A stretch of 42,913 nucleotides of DNA from Planctomycetaceae bacterium (GCA_021205245.1 JAJPXZ010000023.1:1-42913), one strand, 5' to 3'. Counted from the first letter of the stretch, positions 1 through 8,596 are shown. A program made the numbers and translations. Notes: a model not told the origin generated them from the letters alone.

Positions 1-45
1 GCGTTCGCGTGGATGACGACGGTTTTTGGGACGAGTGGGGGTGGG
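1..45 (+). repeat. REP-like repeat, partial copy at window edge
   Basis: The first bases match the right arm of the inverted repeat at 25233-25290: both read GCGTTCGCG, then GGATGACG, then a T-rich stretch, then CGAGTGGGGG. The two copies differ by a few substitutions and a 1-base shift. The left half of this copy lies outside the window. Seen directly by aligning the two places by eye. Confidence 0.6.
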
Positions 46-174
46 TGATGCGTTTTTACCCAGTCCTGCTGCTGTTTTTTAAACCTTACGATACGATGTG
101 TCCGTCGCCGTACCGAATGCGCGGTTCTGCTTCATGGTGGATGGAGAGGGGTCGTCTGCATTTCACTTTTTAAC

Positions 175-187
175 AAATGTAACATTT
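175..187. promoter_or_regulatory. Inverted repeat upstream of the otnK promoter
   Basis: AAATGT-A-ACATTT is a perfect 6-bp inverted repeat ending 17 bases before the -35 box of the otnK promoter. The position suits an operator or activator site. The DeoR-type regulator at 6845 is the obvious candidate, but no second copy was found to support that link. Confidence 0.35.
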
Positions 188-203
188 TTTCACATATCCG
201 AAC

Positions 204-232
204 TTGACAACTCACAGAACGTCGCGTACAGT
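204..232 (+). promoter_or_regulatory. Sigma70-type promoter of the otnK operon
   Basis: TTGACA, a 17-base spacer and TACAGT form a near-consensus promoter. The predicted transcription start lies near 239, giving a leader of about 50 bases before the otnK ATG at 291. A TTG codon that could open the same frame sits inside the -35 box at 204, which argues against that longer start. Confidence 0.75.
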
Positions 233-290
233 GCAGGGAGGAAAACACGCACCTCACTCGACCACACATCCTCAACAAGGGCTTATTGCC

Positions 291-1550
291 ATGCATATTG
301 GCGTGATTGCCGACGACCTCACCGGGGCAACCGATATTGCCGGTTTTCTGGCAAATAACGGCCTCGATACCATACAGTTCATGGGCTTGCCGGAAGCCGA
401 CCTGACTGTCGACGCGGGAGCCGCTGTCGTCTCGCTGAAGAGCCGGTCCATCCCGGCCGCGGAAGCGGTCGAGCTCTCGCTCCAGGCCCTGGCGTGGCTT
501 CGTCGCAACGGCTGCAAACAAGTGTATTTCAAATACTGCTCCACCTTCGACAGCACGGCGGCTGGCAACATCGGCCCGGTCACCGACGCGCTGCTCCAGG
601 CACTGGATGGCGACTTCACCGTCCTCTGCCCGTCCCTGCCGGTCAACGGCAGAACCGTCGAGAACGGCGTCCTCCTCGTCAATGGTACGCCGCTGTCGGA
701 AACAGGTATGCGCCACCACCCGGTCAATCCCATGACCGACTCGAACCTCGTTACCCTGATGGAAATGCAATCAGCCGGCAAGGCAGGCATCGTGCCGCTG
801 GAGACAGTCCGCGCAGGCGCGGCCGCAGTCAGCGAGAAACTTGATGCGCTGATGCGGGACGGCATCCGCTATGCCGCCCTCGACGCCGTCATCGACGCCG
901 ACCTCGACGTTCTGGCAGAAGCACTCGATACCATGCCGCTCCTCACCGGCGGCTCCGGCCTCGGCGGCGCGCGCGCCCGGTATATCTGCACCCGTCACGG
1001 CGTCAGTACCGGCGGCAGCGACGGCGGACGCCCGCCCGGCGGAAAAGTTATCGCGCTCTCCGGTTCGTGTTCGGAAATGACCAACAAGCAGGTGGCGCGG
1101 TACCTCGCCACCGCCGACGGGTTGAAAATCGATGTCGCCCGGTGCATCGCCGACCCCGATGGCTACGCGGACGAACTGGCCGCCTGGGCCGATACACACG
1201 CTGGCGGAAAATTCGCGCCGCTTATTTATGCCACAGTCGGCAAGGACGAACTGGCGACGATACAGGAGCGCTTCGGCGCAGAGGCGACCGCTAGCGCGGT
1301 GGAAAAGCTCTTCACCATTCTTGCGGTCAAACTGGCCCAACACGGCTTTGACCATTTCATCGTCGCGGGCGGCGAGACATCGGGCGCGGCGACGCTGGCC
1401 CTGGGCGCGAAAGCGTTCCGGCTCGGCCCCGAAATCGCGCCAGGCGTGCCGTGGATACGGTCACTCGAACGGCCGCTGTCGATGGCCCTGAAGTCGGGCA
1501 ACTTCGGCGACGAGAATTTCTTTGTCGTGGCGCAGGAGATGATCGGATGA
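291..1550 (+). CDS. otnK: Four-carbon acid sugar kinase family protein (3-oxo-tetronate kinase, DUF1537)
   Basis: Predicted cytosolic kinase of 419 residues, the usual length for the DUF1537 family, which phosphorylates 3-oxo-tetronates (or tetronates) at O4 with ATP. The N-terminal domain opens with IGVIADDLTGATDIAG, the family's acid-binding signature with paired aspartates. The C-terminal nucleotide-binding domain shows VAGGETSGAA near residue 363 and KSGNFGDENFF near the end. The ATG at 291 is preceded by AAGGG and fits the family N terminus. The next gene starts inside its stop codon (ATGA overlap), so kinase and decarboxylase are translationally coupled, as is typical of threonate and erythronate catabolic operons. 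The exact substrate cannot be read from sequence: homologues act on 3-oxo-tetronate, D-erythronate or D-threonate. Confidence 0.88.
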   Translation: MHIGVIADDLTGATDIAGFLANNGLDTIQFMGLPEADLTVDAGAAVVSLKSRSIPAAEAVELSLQALAWLRRNGCKQVYFKYCSTFDSTAAGNIGPVTDALLQALDGDFTVLCPSLPVNGRTVENGVLLVNGTPLSETGMRHHPVNPMTDSNLVTLMEMQSAGKAGIVPLETVRAGAAAVSEKLDALMRDGIRYAALDAVIDADLDVLAEALDTMPLLTGGSGLGGARARYICTRHGVSTGGSDGGRPPGGKVIALSGSCSEMTNKQVARYLATADGLKIDVARCIADPDGYADELAAWADTHAGGKFAPLIYATVGKDELATIQERFGAEATASAVEKLFTILAVKLAQHGFDHFIVAGGETSGAATLALGAKAFRLGPEIAPGVPWIRSLERPLSMALKSGNFGDENFFVVAQEMIG

Positions 1551-2200
1551 AAAGCGAATCCGCAATCCGCGACGCCATGGCCCAATTGGGCGAATCGCTG
1601 TTCGCCCGTGGCTATGCCGTGGGCGGGGCCGGCAACCTGTCGGCCCGGTTGCCCGACGGGTCCATCCTGGTCACGCCCACCAACTCCAGCCTTGGCAGGC
1701 TCGATCCGGCCAGGCTGTCGAAGGTCAGTCCCTCGGGCGACCTCCTTGGCGGCGACAAGCCGTCGAAGGAAGCGCCGTTCCACCTCGCGCTCTATCGGGC
1801 GGATGCCGGTCTCGGCGCGGTGTGCCACCTGCACTCGACCTACCTGACCGCCCTTTCGTGCCTGAACGGGTTGGACACCGAGGACGTACTGCGCCCGTTC
1901 ACCCCGTACTATGTGATGCGGGTGGGACAATTGGCCCTGCTCCCCTATCACAAGCCCGGCAGCCCGGCCATCGCGACAGACTTGACGGCGCGGCTGGCGA
2001 TGTCGCCCGAATCCAAGGCGTTCCTGCTCGCGAACCACGGGTCGGTCGTGTTGGGGAACGACATTTTCGAAGCAATCAATAACGCCGAAGAACTCGAAGA
2101 AACGGCGAAGCTATATTTCATTATGCAAAACCAGAGTATCCGCTACCTCACTCCCGGCGAGGTGGAGGAACTACGGCCCAAGGCGACGGCGAAAGCGTAG
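1547..2200 (+). CDS. otnC: Class II aldolase/adducin family protein, probable 3-oxo-tetronate 4-phosphate decarboxylase
   Basis: A 217-residue metal-dependent class II aldolase. In otnK operons the family member decarboxylates 3-oxo-tetronate 4-phosphate to dihydroxyacetone phosphate. GGAGNLSARLPDG near the N terminus is the family phosphate-binding region. Metal-ligand histidines are visible in CHLHSTYLTALS (about residues 87-89) and LANHGSVVLG (about residue 164), and the acidic catalytic candidate lies in KEAPFHLALY. The start codon overlaps the stop of otnK by four bases. Family members also include fuculose- and ribulose-phosphate aldolases and methylthioribulose-phosphate dehydratase; the otnK coupling is what favours OtnC. 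Confidence 0.85.
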   Translation: MKSESAIRDAMAQLGESLFARGYAVGGAGNLSARLPDGSILVTPTNSSLGRLDPARLSKVSPSGDLLGGDKPSKEAPFHLALYRADAGLGAVCHLHSTYLTALSCLNGLDTEDVLRPFTPYYVMRVGQLALLPYHKPGSPAIATDLTARLAMSPESKAFLLANHGSVVLGNDIFEAINNAEELEETAKLYFIMQNQSIRYLTPGEVEELRPKATAKA

Positions 2201-2421
2201 CTTTCCTCCGCCACCCCCAGACGAACCAATCGCCCGGCAGATGCCACCGGCGGCGGCCACAACGGCTGTCGGCCTTCACGCAGACTTGTCATGCCGGCCA
2301 CCCTTTTTTCTTTCAACTTTTTTTCGGGACCGCGGCGCGGCCCTCTCCCCTCAACCCACGACAGACGGCGCGGCGCCGTCCGCGTGCGGGGGGCACTGTA
2401 ATTGCGTTATTAGGAGAAGAA

Positions 2422-3777
2422 ATGAATCTGTACACCATGATGCTGAAGCGCAAGGAAGAAAGCGGCCCGATCCGCGTTGGCGTGATTGGGGCGGGCAAGT
2501 TCTCGTCCATGTTCCTGACCGAGGCGTTGAACTCCCCCGGCATCCATGTCGTCGGCGTGGCTGACATCAGGCCCGACAACGCCCGCGCCAGCCTCAAGCG
2601 CACCGGCTGGTCCGAAGACATGTATTCGGCCACCTCGCTTGAAGACGCCCTCAAGACCGGCAAGACCGCCGTCATCGAAGACTCGGCCAAGCTGTTCGCG
2701 TGCGGACCCATCGAAGTGGTTCTCGAAATCACCGGCAACCCCCACGTCGGCGTCAAACACGCGCTCCAGGCGATTGAAAACGGCAAGCACATCGTCATGG
2801 TCAATGTCGAGGCGGACTGCATGGTCGGCCCCTACCTGAACCGTTTGGCCCAGAAGGCCGGCGTTATTATCTCGATGGCCTATGGCGACCAGCCCGCCCT
2901 GATCTGCGAAGAGGTCGACTGGGTCCGCGCCATCGGCATGGAAATCGTCGCCGCCGGTAAAGGCACCAAGTACCTGCCGCACTACCACGACTCCACCCCC
3001 GACACCATCTGGGACTACTACGGCTTTACCAAAGAGCAGCTCGCCAAGGGCGATTACAACGCGAAGATGTTCAACTCGTTCCTGGACGGCACCAAGTCGG
3101 GCATCGAAATGGCCGCCATCGCCAACGGCACCGGCCTGCTCTGCCCCGACGACGGCCTGTCGTTCCCGGGCGTCGGCACCCACGAACTGGCCGAAAAGCT
3201 TATCCCCAAGTCGGCCGGCGGCCTGCTGGACAAGACCGGCGTGGTCGAAGTCATTTCCTCCCTGCACCATGACGGCACCCCGGTGGAGAACGACCTCCGC
3301 TTCGGCGTCTACGTCACCTTCAAGGCGCGGACCGAGTACGCCGGCCGCTGCTTTGCCGAATACGGCATGAAGACGGACAAGTCGGGCATGTACTCCTGCA
3401 TGTTCCGCCCCAGCCACCTCATCGGCATGGAACTGGGCATTTCCATCGCCTCCATCGTGCTCCGTGGCGAGCCCACCGGCCAGTCCAAGGTATGGAACGG
3501 CGACGTCGCCAGCGTCGCGAAGAAAGACCTCGCGGTCGGCGAAATGCTGGACGGCGAAGGCGGCTACACCGTTTGGGGCAAGTGCATCCCGGCGAAGAAG
3601 TCGGCCAAGCTCGGCGTGCTGCCGCTCGGTCTGGCCCTGAACGCCAAGGTCAACAAGCCCATCGCCAAGGGTTCGCTCATCCGCTGGGAAGACGTCGAGG
3701 TGGACGAAAACGAACACGCGGTCAAAGTCCGCAAGGCGTTCGAGAAGGAATTCGGTCCCGAAGCCGGCGGCGAGTGA
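2422..3777 (+). CDS. NAD(P)-binding oxidoreductase with C-terminal SAF domain
   Basis: A 451-residue protein. An N-terminal Rossmann fold is marked by RVGVIGAGKFSS at about residues 18-29 and by VVGVADIRPDNA, resembling the nucleotide domain of homoserine dehydrogenase and Gfo/Idh-type enzymes. The centre (about residues 130-350) is a catalytic-type domain, and the last 80-90 residues (KKDLAVGEMLDGEGGY onward) resemble an SAF domain. Such proteins recur beside DUF1537 kinases, although their reaction is not securely known to me. I infer oxidation of the imported sugar acid, replacing the LtnD-type dehydrogenase absent here. A GGAGAAG ribosome site precedes the ATG. It lies between the kinase/decarboxylase pair and the TRAP genes, all on one strand. 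Confidence 0.75.
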   Translation: MNLYTMMLKRKEESGPIRVGVIGAGKFSSMFLTEALNSPGIHVVGVADIRPDNARASLKRTGWSEDMYSATSLEDALKTGKTAVIEDSAKLFACGPIEVVLEITGNPHVGVKHALQAIENGKHIVMVNVEADCMVGPYLNRLAQKAGVIISMAYGDQPALICEEVDWVRAIGMEIVAAGKGTKYLPHYHDSTPDTIWDYYGFTKEQLAKGDYNAKMFNSFLDGTKSGIEMAAIANGTGLLCPDDGLSFPGVGTHELAEKLIPKSAGGLLDKTGVVEVISSLHHDGTPVENDLRFGVYVTFKARTEYAGRCFAEYGMKTDKSGMYSCMFRPSHLIGMELGISIASIVLRGEPTGQSKVWNGDVASVAKKDLAVGEMLDGEGGYTVWGKCIPAKKSAKLGVLPLGLALNAKVNKPIAKGSLIRWEDVEVDENEHAVKVRKAFEKEFGPEAGGE

Positions 3778-3824
3778 GGGGTAGATTTCAATCTGTGAAT
3801 CATCTGATTCCTAAGGAGAAATGC

Positions 3825-4811
3825 ATGCTGAAAAAACTTATCGCGCTGTGCGCCTTGCTCTGCGTCTCGGTCAGCGCGTCCGCTGTTGATTACCCCAAGC
3901 TCAACCTGAAGATGTCCACGACCGTGTCGGAACAATCCAACGCCGCCGTGATGTGCAAGGTTTTTGCCGACCGCATCCGCGAAGAAACAGACAGCCAGAT
4001 TCGCGTCCGCGTCTACCCGAGCGACCAGCTCTCGGGCGGCAATATGTCGAAGGGCGTTGAAATGATTCAACGCGGCGGCATCGACTGCGCCTTCGAACCG
4101 GTCGACGTCATGGCCGTTATCGACCAGTCGCTCCTCGCGCTGTCGATTCCGTGGACCTACCCGAACTATGCGGCTGCCGAAGAAAACCTGCTCGGCACCG
4201 GCGGCGATTACATCAAGCAGCAACTCGCCGCCAAGGGAGTCGAATGCCTCGGCTTTATCCACAACGGCTTCCGCCAGCTCACCAACAACCGGAACGAAGT
4301 CCGCAAGCCCGAAGACCTGCGCGGCATGAAGCTGCGCGTTCCCGGCGGCGACGTGTTTGTCAATTTCTTCTCCGCCTTCGGCGCCGACCCCGTTGCCATG
4401 AGCTTTTCGGAACTGTTCACCGCGCTGCAACAGGGAACGGTTGACGGCCAGGAAAACGGCTTCGACCTCATCGTCGCCAACAAGTTCTACGAAGTGCAGA
4501 AATACCTGACCACCTGGAACTACTCCTACGGCGCGTTCGCGCTGGTGTTCAACAAGAAGAAGTTCGACTCCCTCACCCCCGAAACGCAAGACCTTATCCG
4601 CCGCATCGGGGCCGAGGTTTGCCGCCAGGGCAACCAGAACGTGGTTGACGACGAAGAGGCGAAAAAGCAGCTCGTCATCGACGCCGACTGCAAATTGATC
4701 GAACTGTCCCAGGAAGAAATCGCCGAATTCAAGAAGCTCCTGCCCGACTACTACGCCGCAATGAAGACGAAGTACGGAGCCGAAGCCTGCGCCGCACTCG
4801 GCATCCAGTAA
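3825..4811 (+). CDS. dctP: TRAP transporter substrate-binding protein (DctP family)
   Basis: A 328-residue periplasmic solute-binding protein that delivers a carboxylate-bearing substrate to the DctQM membrane pair. The signal peptide runs MLKKLIALCALLCVSVSASA with probable cleavage after residue 20. Family features include KMSTTVSEQSN, the central LRGMKLRVPGGDVFVNFF segment containing the conserved arginine that pairs with the substrate carboxylate, and LQQGTVDGQENGFDLI. The ATG at 3825 is chosen over 3821 because it stands 6 bases after AAGGAG and opens a clean signal peptide. The gene is 47 bases downstream of the SAF oxidoreductase. A strong hairpin follows it, which should leave the binding protein in excess over the membrane subunits. 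Confidence 0.93.
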   Translation: MLKKLIALCALLCVSVSASAVDYPKLNLKMSTTVSEQSNAAVMCKVFADRIREETDSQIRVRVYPSDQLSGGNMSKGVEMIQRGGIDCAFEPVDVMAVIDQSLLALSIPWTYPNYAAAEENLLGTGGDYIKQQLAAKGVECLGFIHNGFRQLTNNRNEVRKPEDLRGMKLRVPGGDVFVNFFSAFGADPVAMSFSELFTALQQGTVDGQENGFDLIVANKFYEVQKYLTTWNYSYGAFALVFNKKKFDSLTPETQDLIRRIGAEVCRQGNQNVVDDEEAKKQLVIDADCKLIELSQEEIAEFKKLLPDYYAAMKTKYGAEACAALGIQ

Positions 4812-4819
4812 CAGAGGCT

Positions 4820-4854
4820 GCGGGAGGGGGACGGCCCCCTCCCGCGCGCTTTTT
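4820..4854 (+). terminator. Hairpin between dctP and dctQ
   Basis: An 11-bp GC stem (4820-4830 with 4835-4845) closed by ACGG is followed after four bases by TTTTT. It lies inside an apparent operon, so it probably acts as a partial terminator or 3'-end stabiliser that raises dctP output relative to dctQM. Confidence 0.75.
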
Positions 4855-4954
4855 CAATCCACCGCGTCATCGTCCAGCGCCATCCGCACCATCCCACCGC
4901 CTTGACGCCGCACTCTGCGCGCTGCCATGGCGATTGTTCGCAGAGGAGACAGCC

Positions 4955-5446
4955 ATGGCTGCCTTGAACCGATTTTTATCCAATGTCGAAAAATACATCT
5001 GCGTGACCACTTTCGTCGTCATGCTGTTCCTGACTTTTATCAACATCGTGTCCCGCTACCTGCTGACCATGTCATTGTCCTTCACAGAGGAAATCGTCAC
5101 CGGTTTGTTCGTCATCGCGTCGCTGGCCGGTTCCTCCATCGCCATCCGCGACCATGCTCACCTCGGCCTCGACATCATCACCTCCTACTTTTCCAAAGGC
5201 GTGCAGCGGTTCCTGTTCGTCATCGCTAACCTGCTGGGCATCGCCTTCTGCGTCGTCGTCCTCTACCACGGCGCGATTATGGTCTATCACGAATGGGAGA
5301 GCGGCCAGGTGTCGGCGACCATGCAGTGGCCTGAATGGATCTACGGCATGACCGTGCCGGTCGGCGCGCTGCTGCTGGTTCTCCGCTACGCGCTCACCAT
5401 TTGGCAAACCGTCGCGGCGGCTCCGACACAGGAGGGCAAGGCATGA
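4955..5446 (+). CDS. dctQ: TRAP transporter small membrane subunit (DctQ family)
   Basis: A 163-residue inner-membrane protein with four predicted helices: around YICVTTFVVMLFLTF, EEIVTGLFVIASLAG, FLFVIANLLGIAFCVVV and MTVPVGALLLVLRYAL. This is the standard DctQ topology. The pattern EEIVTGLF followed by an IRDHAHLGLDII loop is typical of the family. The ATG at 4955 follows AGAGGAG at a good distance; an upstream in-frame ATG at 4934 has no comparable site. Its stop overlaps the start of dctM (ATGA). DctQ and DctM together form the sodium-dependent membrane complex served by the upstream DctP. Confidence 0.92.
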   Translation: MAALNRFLSNVEKYICVTTFVVMLFLTFINIVSRYLLTMSLSFTEEIVTGLFVIASLAGSSIAIRDHAHLGLDIITSYFSKGVQRFLFVIANLLGIAFCVVVLYHGAIMVYHEWESGQVSATMQWPEWIYGMTVPVGALLLVLRYALTIWQTVAAAPTQEGKA

Positions 5447-6729
5447 GTAACACTCTCGTCCTGTTCGGACTCTTTGCGTTGCTGCTCGCCATCAATGTGC
5501 CGATCGGCATTTCGCTCGGCATCTCCGCCCTCGTCATCGTTCACCTGGCGGAACTGCCGTGGGAAATGGTGCCGATCAATGTCTTTTCCGCCTCGTCCAA
5601 ATTCGCGCTGCTGGCGATTCCGTTCTTCATCGTCGCCGGAAACATTATGGAAAAGGCCGATATCTCGGGCAAACTGATCGAATTCGCCCGGACCGTCGTC
5701 GGTCACCGCCGTAACGGCATTTCCATGGTGTGCGTTATCGTCTCCTGCTTCTTCGCCGCCATTTCCGGCTCCGGCCCCGCCACTGTCGCCGCCCTCGGCA
5801 TCATCATGATTCCCGCCCTCGTGAACGCCGGCTACGGCTCCACCTTCGCGGCGTCGCTGATGGCCGCCGGTGGTGCGATTGGCGTGATTATTCCCCCGTC
5901 CGTTACCTTTATCGTCTACGGCGCGATCTCCGGCGCGTCCATCGGCAAACTGTTCTCCGCCGGTATCGTGCCGGGCCTGATGATGGGCCTCGCCCTGATT
6001 GTCGTGTCGATGATCGCCATGCGGAAACGCGATATCAAAAGTTATCCCAAAGCCAGCCCGCGCGAAATGTGGCAGGCCTTCGTCAAGGCGTTCTGGGGCT
6101 TGATGATGCCGATCATCATCCTGGGCGGCATCTATTCGGGCGTCTTTACCCCGACCGAAGCCGCAGCCGTGTCGGCTGTGTACGGATTGTTCGTCGGCGT
6201 GTTTATCTACAAAACGCTGAAGCTGAAGGAAATGTCCGACCTCTTCGTCCGCTCGGCCAGCCAGACCGGCGTCGTCATGCTGGTCATCATCTGCGCCAGT
6301 CTCTTTGCCTGGGACATCACCGTCGACGGCATTGCCGAAGATTTGGGCGAATGGATCAGCGCCCTGACCCACGGTAATCCGCTGCTGTTCCTGCTGTTCA
6401 CCAACTTCATCCTCCTCGCCGCCGGGTGCGTGATGGACGCGGTGTCGGCCCTCTACATCTTTACGCCAATCCTGCTGCCGGTGGCGATGCACCTCGGCAT
6501 CGACATGACCCACTTCGGCATCATCATGTGCGTCAACCTGGCTATCGGGCTGGTGACGCCGCCGGTGGGGGTGAACCTGTTCACCGCTTGCGGCATAGCC
6601 AAACTGTCGATAAAACAGTTGATGAAGGATATCATCCCCATCCTGGTCGGCCTGCTGCTGGTGCTGGCGCTGGTCACCTACGTTCCGAAGATTTCCCTGC
6701 TGGTTCCGCAATTGCTTGGGTTCAACTAA
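5443..6729 (+). CDS. dctM: TRAP transporter large permease subunit (DctM family)
   Basis: A 428-residue polytopic permease carrying the sodium-coupled transport path. It shows family landmarks: INVPIGISLGISALV in the first helix, the SGSGPATVAALG loop near residue 109, GGAIGVIIPPSVTFIVYG near residues 145-162, and AIGLVTPPVGVNLF near residue 368, the repeated re-entrant hairpin motif. Length and hydrophobicity pattern are normal. The start lies within the dctQ stop codon. A strong intrinsic terminator 17 bases after the stop ends the catabolic operon. Substrate is not predictable from the permease itself; the operon context suggests an aldonic or tetronic acid. Confidence 0.93.
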   Translation: MSNTLVLFGLFALLLAINVPIGISLGISALVIVHLAELPWEMVPINVFSASSKFALLAIPFFIVAGNIMEKADISGKLIEFARTVVGHRRNGISMVCVIVSCFFAAISGSGPATVAALGIIMIPALVNAGYGSTFAASLMAAGGAIGVIIPPSVTFIVYGAISGASIGKLFSAGIVPGLMMGLALIVVSMIAMRKRDIKSYPKASPREMWQAFVKAFWGLMMPIIILGGIYSGVFTPTEAAAVSAVYGLFVGVFIYKTLKLKEMSDLFVRSASQTGVVMLVIICASLFAWDITVDGIAEDLGEWISALTHGNPLLFLLFTNFILLAAGCVMDAVSALYIFTPILLPVAMHLGIDMTHFGIIMCVNLAIGLVTPPVGVNLFTACGIAKLSIKQLMKDIIPILVGLLLVLALVTYVPKISLLVPQLLGFN

Positions 6730-6746
6730 CCCCTACCCGCACTCTT

Positions 6747-6781
6747 GCGTTCCGGCCCACCAGCCGGAACGCTTTTTTTTT
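6747..6781 (+). terminator. Rho-independent terminator after dctM
   Basis: A perfect 10-bp stem (6747-6756 with 6763-6772), a CCACCA loop and nine T residues. It closes the otnK-dctM operon and separates it from the deoR gene. Confidence 0.92.
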
Positions 6782-6844
6782 CTCCGCACAAGGCCGGGAA
6801 TCCATATCATGATAGAGACTGTGTCACTGCCCGGGAAAACGACC

Positions 6845-7654
6845 ATGATCCCCATCAAGCGACAACAAACCATTATCAATCATCTGCTCACCGTCAAGGT
6901 GGCGAGCATTATCGAACTGGCCGAAATGCTGGACGTGTCCAGCATGACTATCCGCCGCGATGTGCAGAAGCTGGAACTCGCCGGACGGGTCGTGTCGGTG
7001 TCGGGCGGCGTGACCATCTCCACCGAACTGATGAAAGAACCGTCGCACCTCGACAAACGGGACATGCAGCGGGATGAAAAAGAGGCCATCGCCCGCGAGG
7101 CGGAAAAACTGGTGGAACGCGGCGCGACCGTCTACCTGGACGCCGGCACCACCACCCTCGCCTTCGCCCGTCGCCTGGCCAAGCACCGCGCCGGCGACAG
7201 CGACCTGCTGGTCGTGACGAACGACCTCGTCATCACCACCTACCTGATTGAAAACTCCAGCCTGCGCCTCTACCACATCGGCGGCCTGGTGGTGCGGGAA
7301 AACCGCTCCTGCGCCGGCGACGGCGCGGCAAAGGCGCTGAAGGCGCTGAACATCGACGTCGCCTTTATCTCCACCCCGTCGTGGAACACGCGCTGGCTGT
7401 CGACGCCGGATTCGGAAAAGTCGCCTGTCAAAAAGGCGGCGGTGTCGTCGTCTGTCAAACGGGTGCTGTTGACCGATTCGAGTAAATACGGCAAGCTGGG
7501 CGCGTTCAAGGCGGTGCCGACCACAAGCCTCAACCTCATCATCACCGACGACAACCTGGCCGAAGGCGCGCGCGAGGCGTTGCGCGAGCAGGGCGTGGAA
7601 CTGATTATCGCCGAAGTGCCTGGCAAAAAACGCCGCGGCAAACGCGGCTCATAA
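6845..7654 (+). CDS. DeoR/GlpR-family transcriptional regulator
   Basis: A 269-residue repressor. The winged HTH occupies the first 55 residues, with IIELAEMLDVSSMTIRRDVQ as the recognition segment and a following wing ending VSVSGGV. The C-terminal domain is the ISOCOT-type sugar-phosphate sensor: LDAGTTTLAFAR near residue 100, VVTNDLVI, and LLTDSSKYGKLGAF. I chose the ATG at 6845 because DeoR proteins begin a few residues before the HTH; an in-frame ATG at 6809 would add 12 residues. It most likely controls the upstream transport and catabolic operon and responds to a phosphorylated intermediate such as the OtnK product. The SDR gene begins 14 bases downstream, so they are probably co-transcribed. 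Confidence 0.88.
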   Translation: MIPIKRQQTIINHLLTVKVASIIELAEMLDVSSMTIRRDVQKLELAGRVVSVSGGVTISTELMKEPSHLDKRDMQRDEKEAIAREAEKLVERGATVYLDAGTTTLAFARRLAKHRAGDSDLLVVTNDLVITTYLIENSSLRLYHIGGLVVRENRSCAGDGAAKALKALNIDVAFISTPSWNTRWLSTPDSEKSPVKKAAVSSSVKRVLLTDSSKYGKLGAFKAVPTTSLNLIITDDNLAEGAREALREQGVELIIAEVPGKKRRGKRGS

Positions 7655-7668
7655 ACAGGAGGACGTGC

Positions 7669-8436
7669 ATGGACTTTACCGGGAAAACAGTGCTGGTCAC
7701 CGGCGCATCCGTCGGTATCGGCAGAGACACCGCCGTCCTGTTCGCGAAACATGGCGCGCAGGTCGGGATCAATTTCGCCAATTCGCAACTGGACGCGCAG
7801 GAGACCCTCTCCCTCGTCACCAAGGCGGGCGGCAGCGGCGTCTTGTGCCAAGGAGACGTCTCGCGCGAGGATGACGCCAAACGCGTCGTGTCGACCTGCG
7901 TGCAGAAATTCGGAGGGCTGGACGTCCTTGTGAACAATGCCGGCATTACCTCGTTCATCCCTTTCCCCGAACTCGACAAGGCGAACGCCGATGTGTGGCG
8001 GCGCTTGTATGAAGTAAACGTCATGGGGTCGTTTTTTTGCGCCCGCGAAGCGGCACGGGCCATGGGCGACAAACCGGGCGTCATCGTCAACGTCTCGTCG
8101 GTGGCCGGTCACCGCCCGAACGGCAGTTCCATCCCCTATGCCGTCACCAAGGCGGCTGTCCTGCACCTGACCCGGCTGCTGGCCGTGACCATGGGGCCGA
8201 ACATCCGCGTCGTCAGCGTCTCGCCCGGCGTTATCGACGATACGCGCTGGAACACCACCAGGACCGATATCGATGTGCAAAAGATGTACGACTCGGCGGC
8301 GGCGGCGACCCCGCTGAAGCGCACCGGTCACGGATCCGACATCGCTGACGCCATTGTCTATATGGCGTCGGATTCGGCCTCGTTCATCAGCGGGGTGGAT
8401 CTCCTTGTCGATGGCGGCAGGTGCCTGTTGACGTAA
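7669..8436 (+). CDS. Short-chain dehydrogenase/reductase (SDR, classical FabG-like)
   Basis: A 255-residue classical SDR. The cofactor motif TGASVGIG is at residues 11-18, NNAG at 89-92, the catalytic serine in NVSSVAG (about 143-144) and the YAVTK pair Tyr157/Lys161. The C terminus SGVDLLVDGG is standard. A GGAGG ribosome site stands before the ATG. Position directly after the DeoR regulator suggests a role in the same sugar-acid pathway, for example oxidation of the substrate or its sugar precursor; FabG-type fatty acid reduction is less likely because no other fatty acid genes are near. Substrate is not determined by sequence. Confidence 0.85.
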   Translation: MDFTGKTVLVTGASVGIGRDTAVLFAKHGAQVGINFANSQLDAQETLSLVTKAGGSGVLCQGDVSREDDAKRVVSTCVQKFGGLDVLVNNAGITSFIPFPELDKANADVWRRLYEVNVMGSFFCAREAARAMGDKPGVIVNVSSVAGHRPNGSSIPYAVTKAAVLHLTRLLAVTMGPNIRVVSVSPGVIDDTRWNTTRTDIDVQKMYDSAAAATPLKRTGHGSDIADAIVYMASDSASFISGVDLLVDGGRCLLT

Positions 8437-8505
8437 TGGGTAAACGAGGCAACGGTTGGGGTTGGTGTGTTCGTCGAACCAGGTGGTTTTTTTATTGGGA
8501 AAACG

Positions 8506-8534
8506 TTGCGGCGGCAGGTCGTATCGGGTAGGCT
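8506..8534 (+). promoter_or_regulatory. Putative promoter of the UXS-like gene
   Basis: TTGCGG, 17 bases, TAGGCT, about 60 bases before the ATG at 8597 and after the end of the SDR gene. The -10 box is imperfect. Confidence 0.4.
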
Positions 8535-8596
8535 TGCGCCATTGAATGCAGAGGAGACGGGGGTACCGGGTCACCGGTGCCGGGAGGCGTTGTTGC

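Noticed and set aside
1547..2200. OtnC as the aldolase of a DHAP shunt with mtnA
   Set aside because: Coupling to the DUF1537 kinase is tight, whereas mtnA is 19 kb away and has no shunt partners beside it.
2410..3717. Long minus-strand open frame opposite the SAF oxidoreductase
   Set aside because: It mirrors the codons of the + strand gene, has low-complexity Val/Asp/Gly composition and no ribosome site; high GC makes such antisense frames common.
4820..4954. Riboswitch between dctP and dctQ
   Set aside because: Only one simple stem with a T run is present; no conserved aptamer-like multi-stem arrangement could be recognised.
5386..6711. Long minus-strand frame rich in Asp, His and Gln opposite dctM
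   Set aside because: The composition is the antisense image of a hydrophobic permease, with no domain or start signal.
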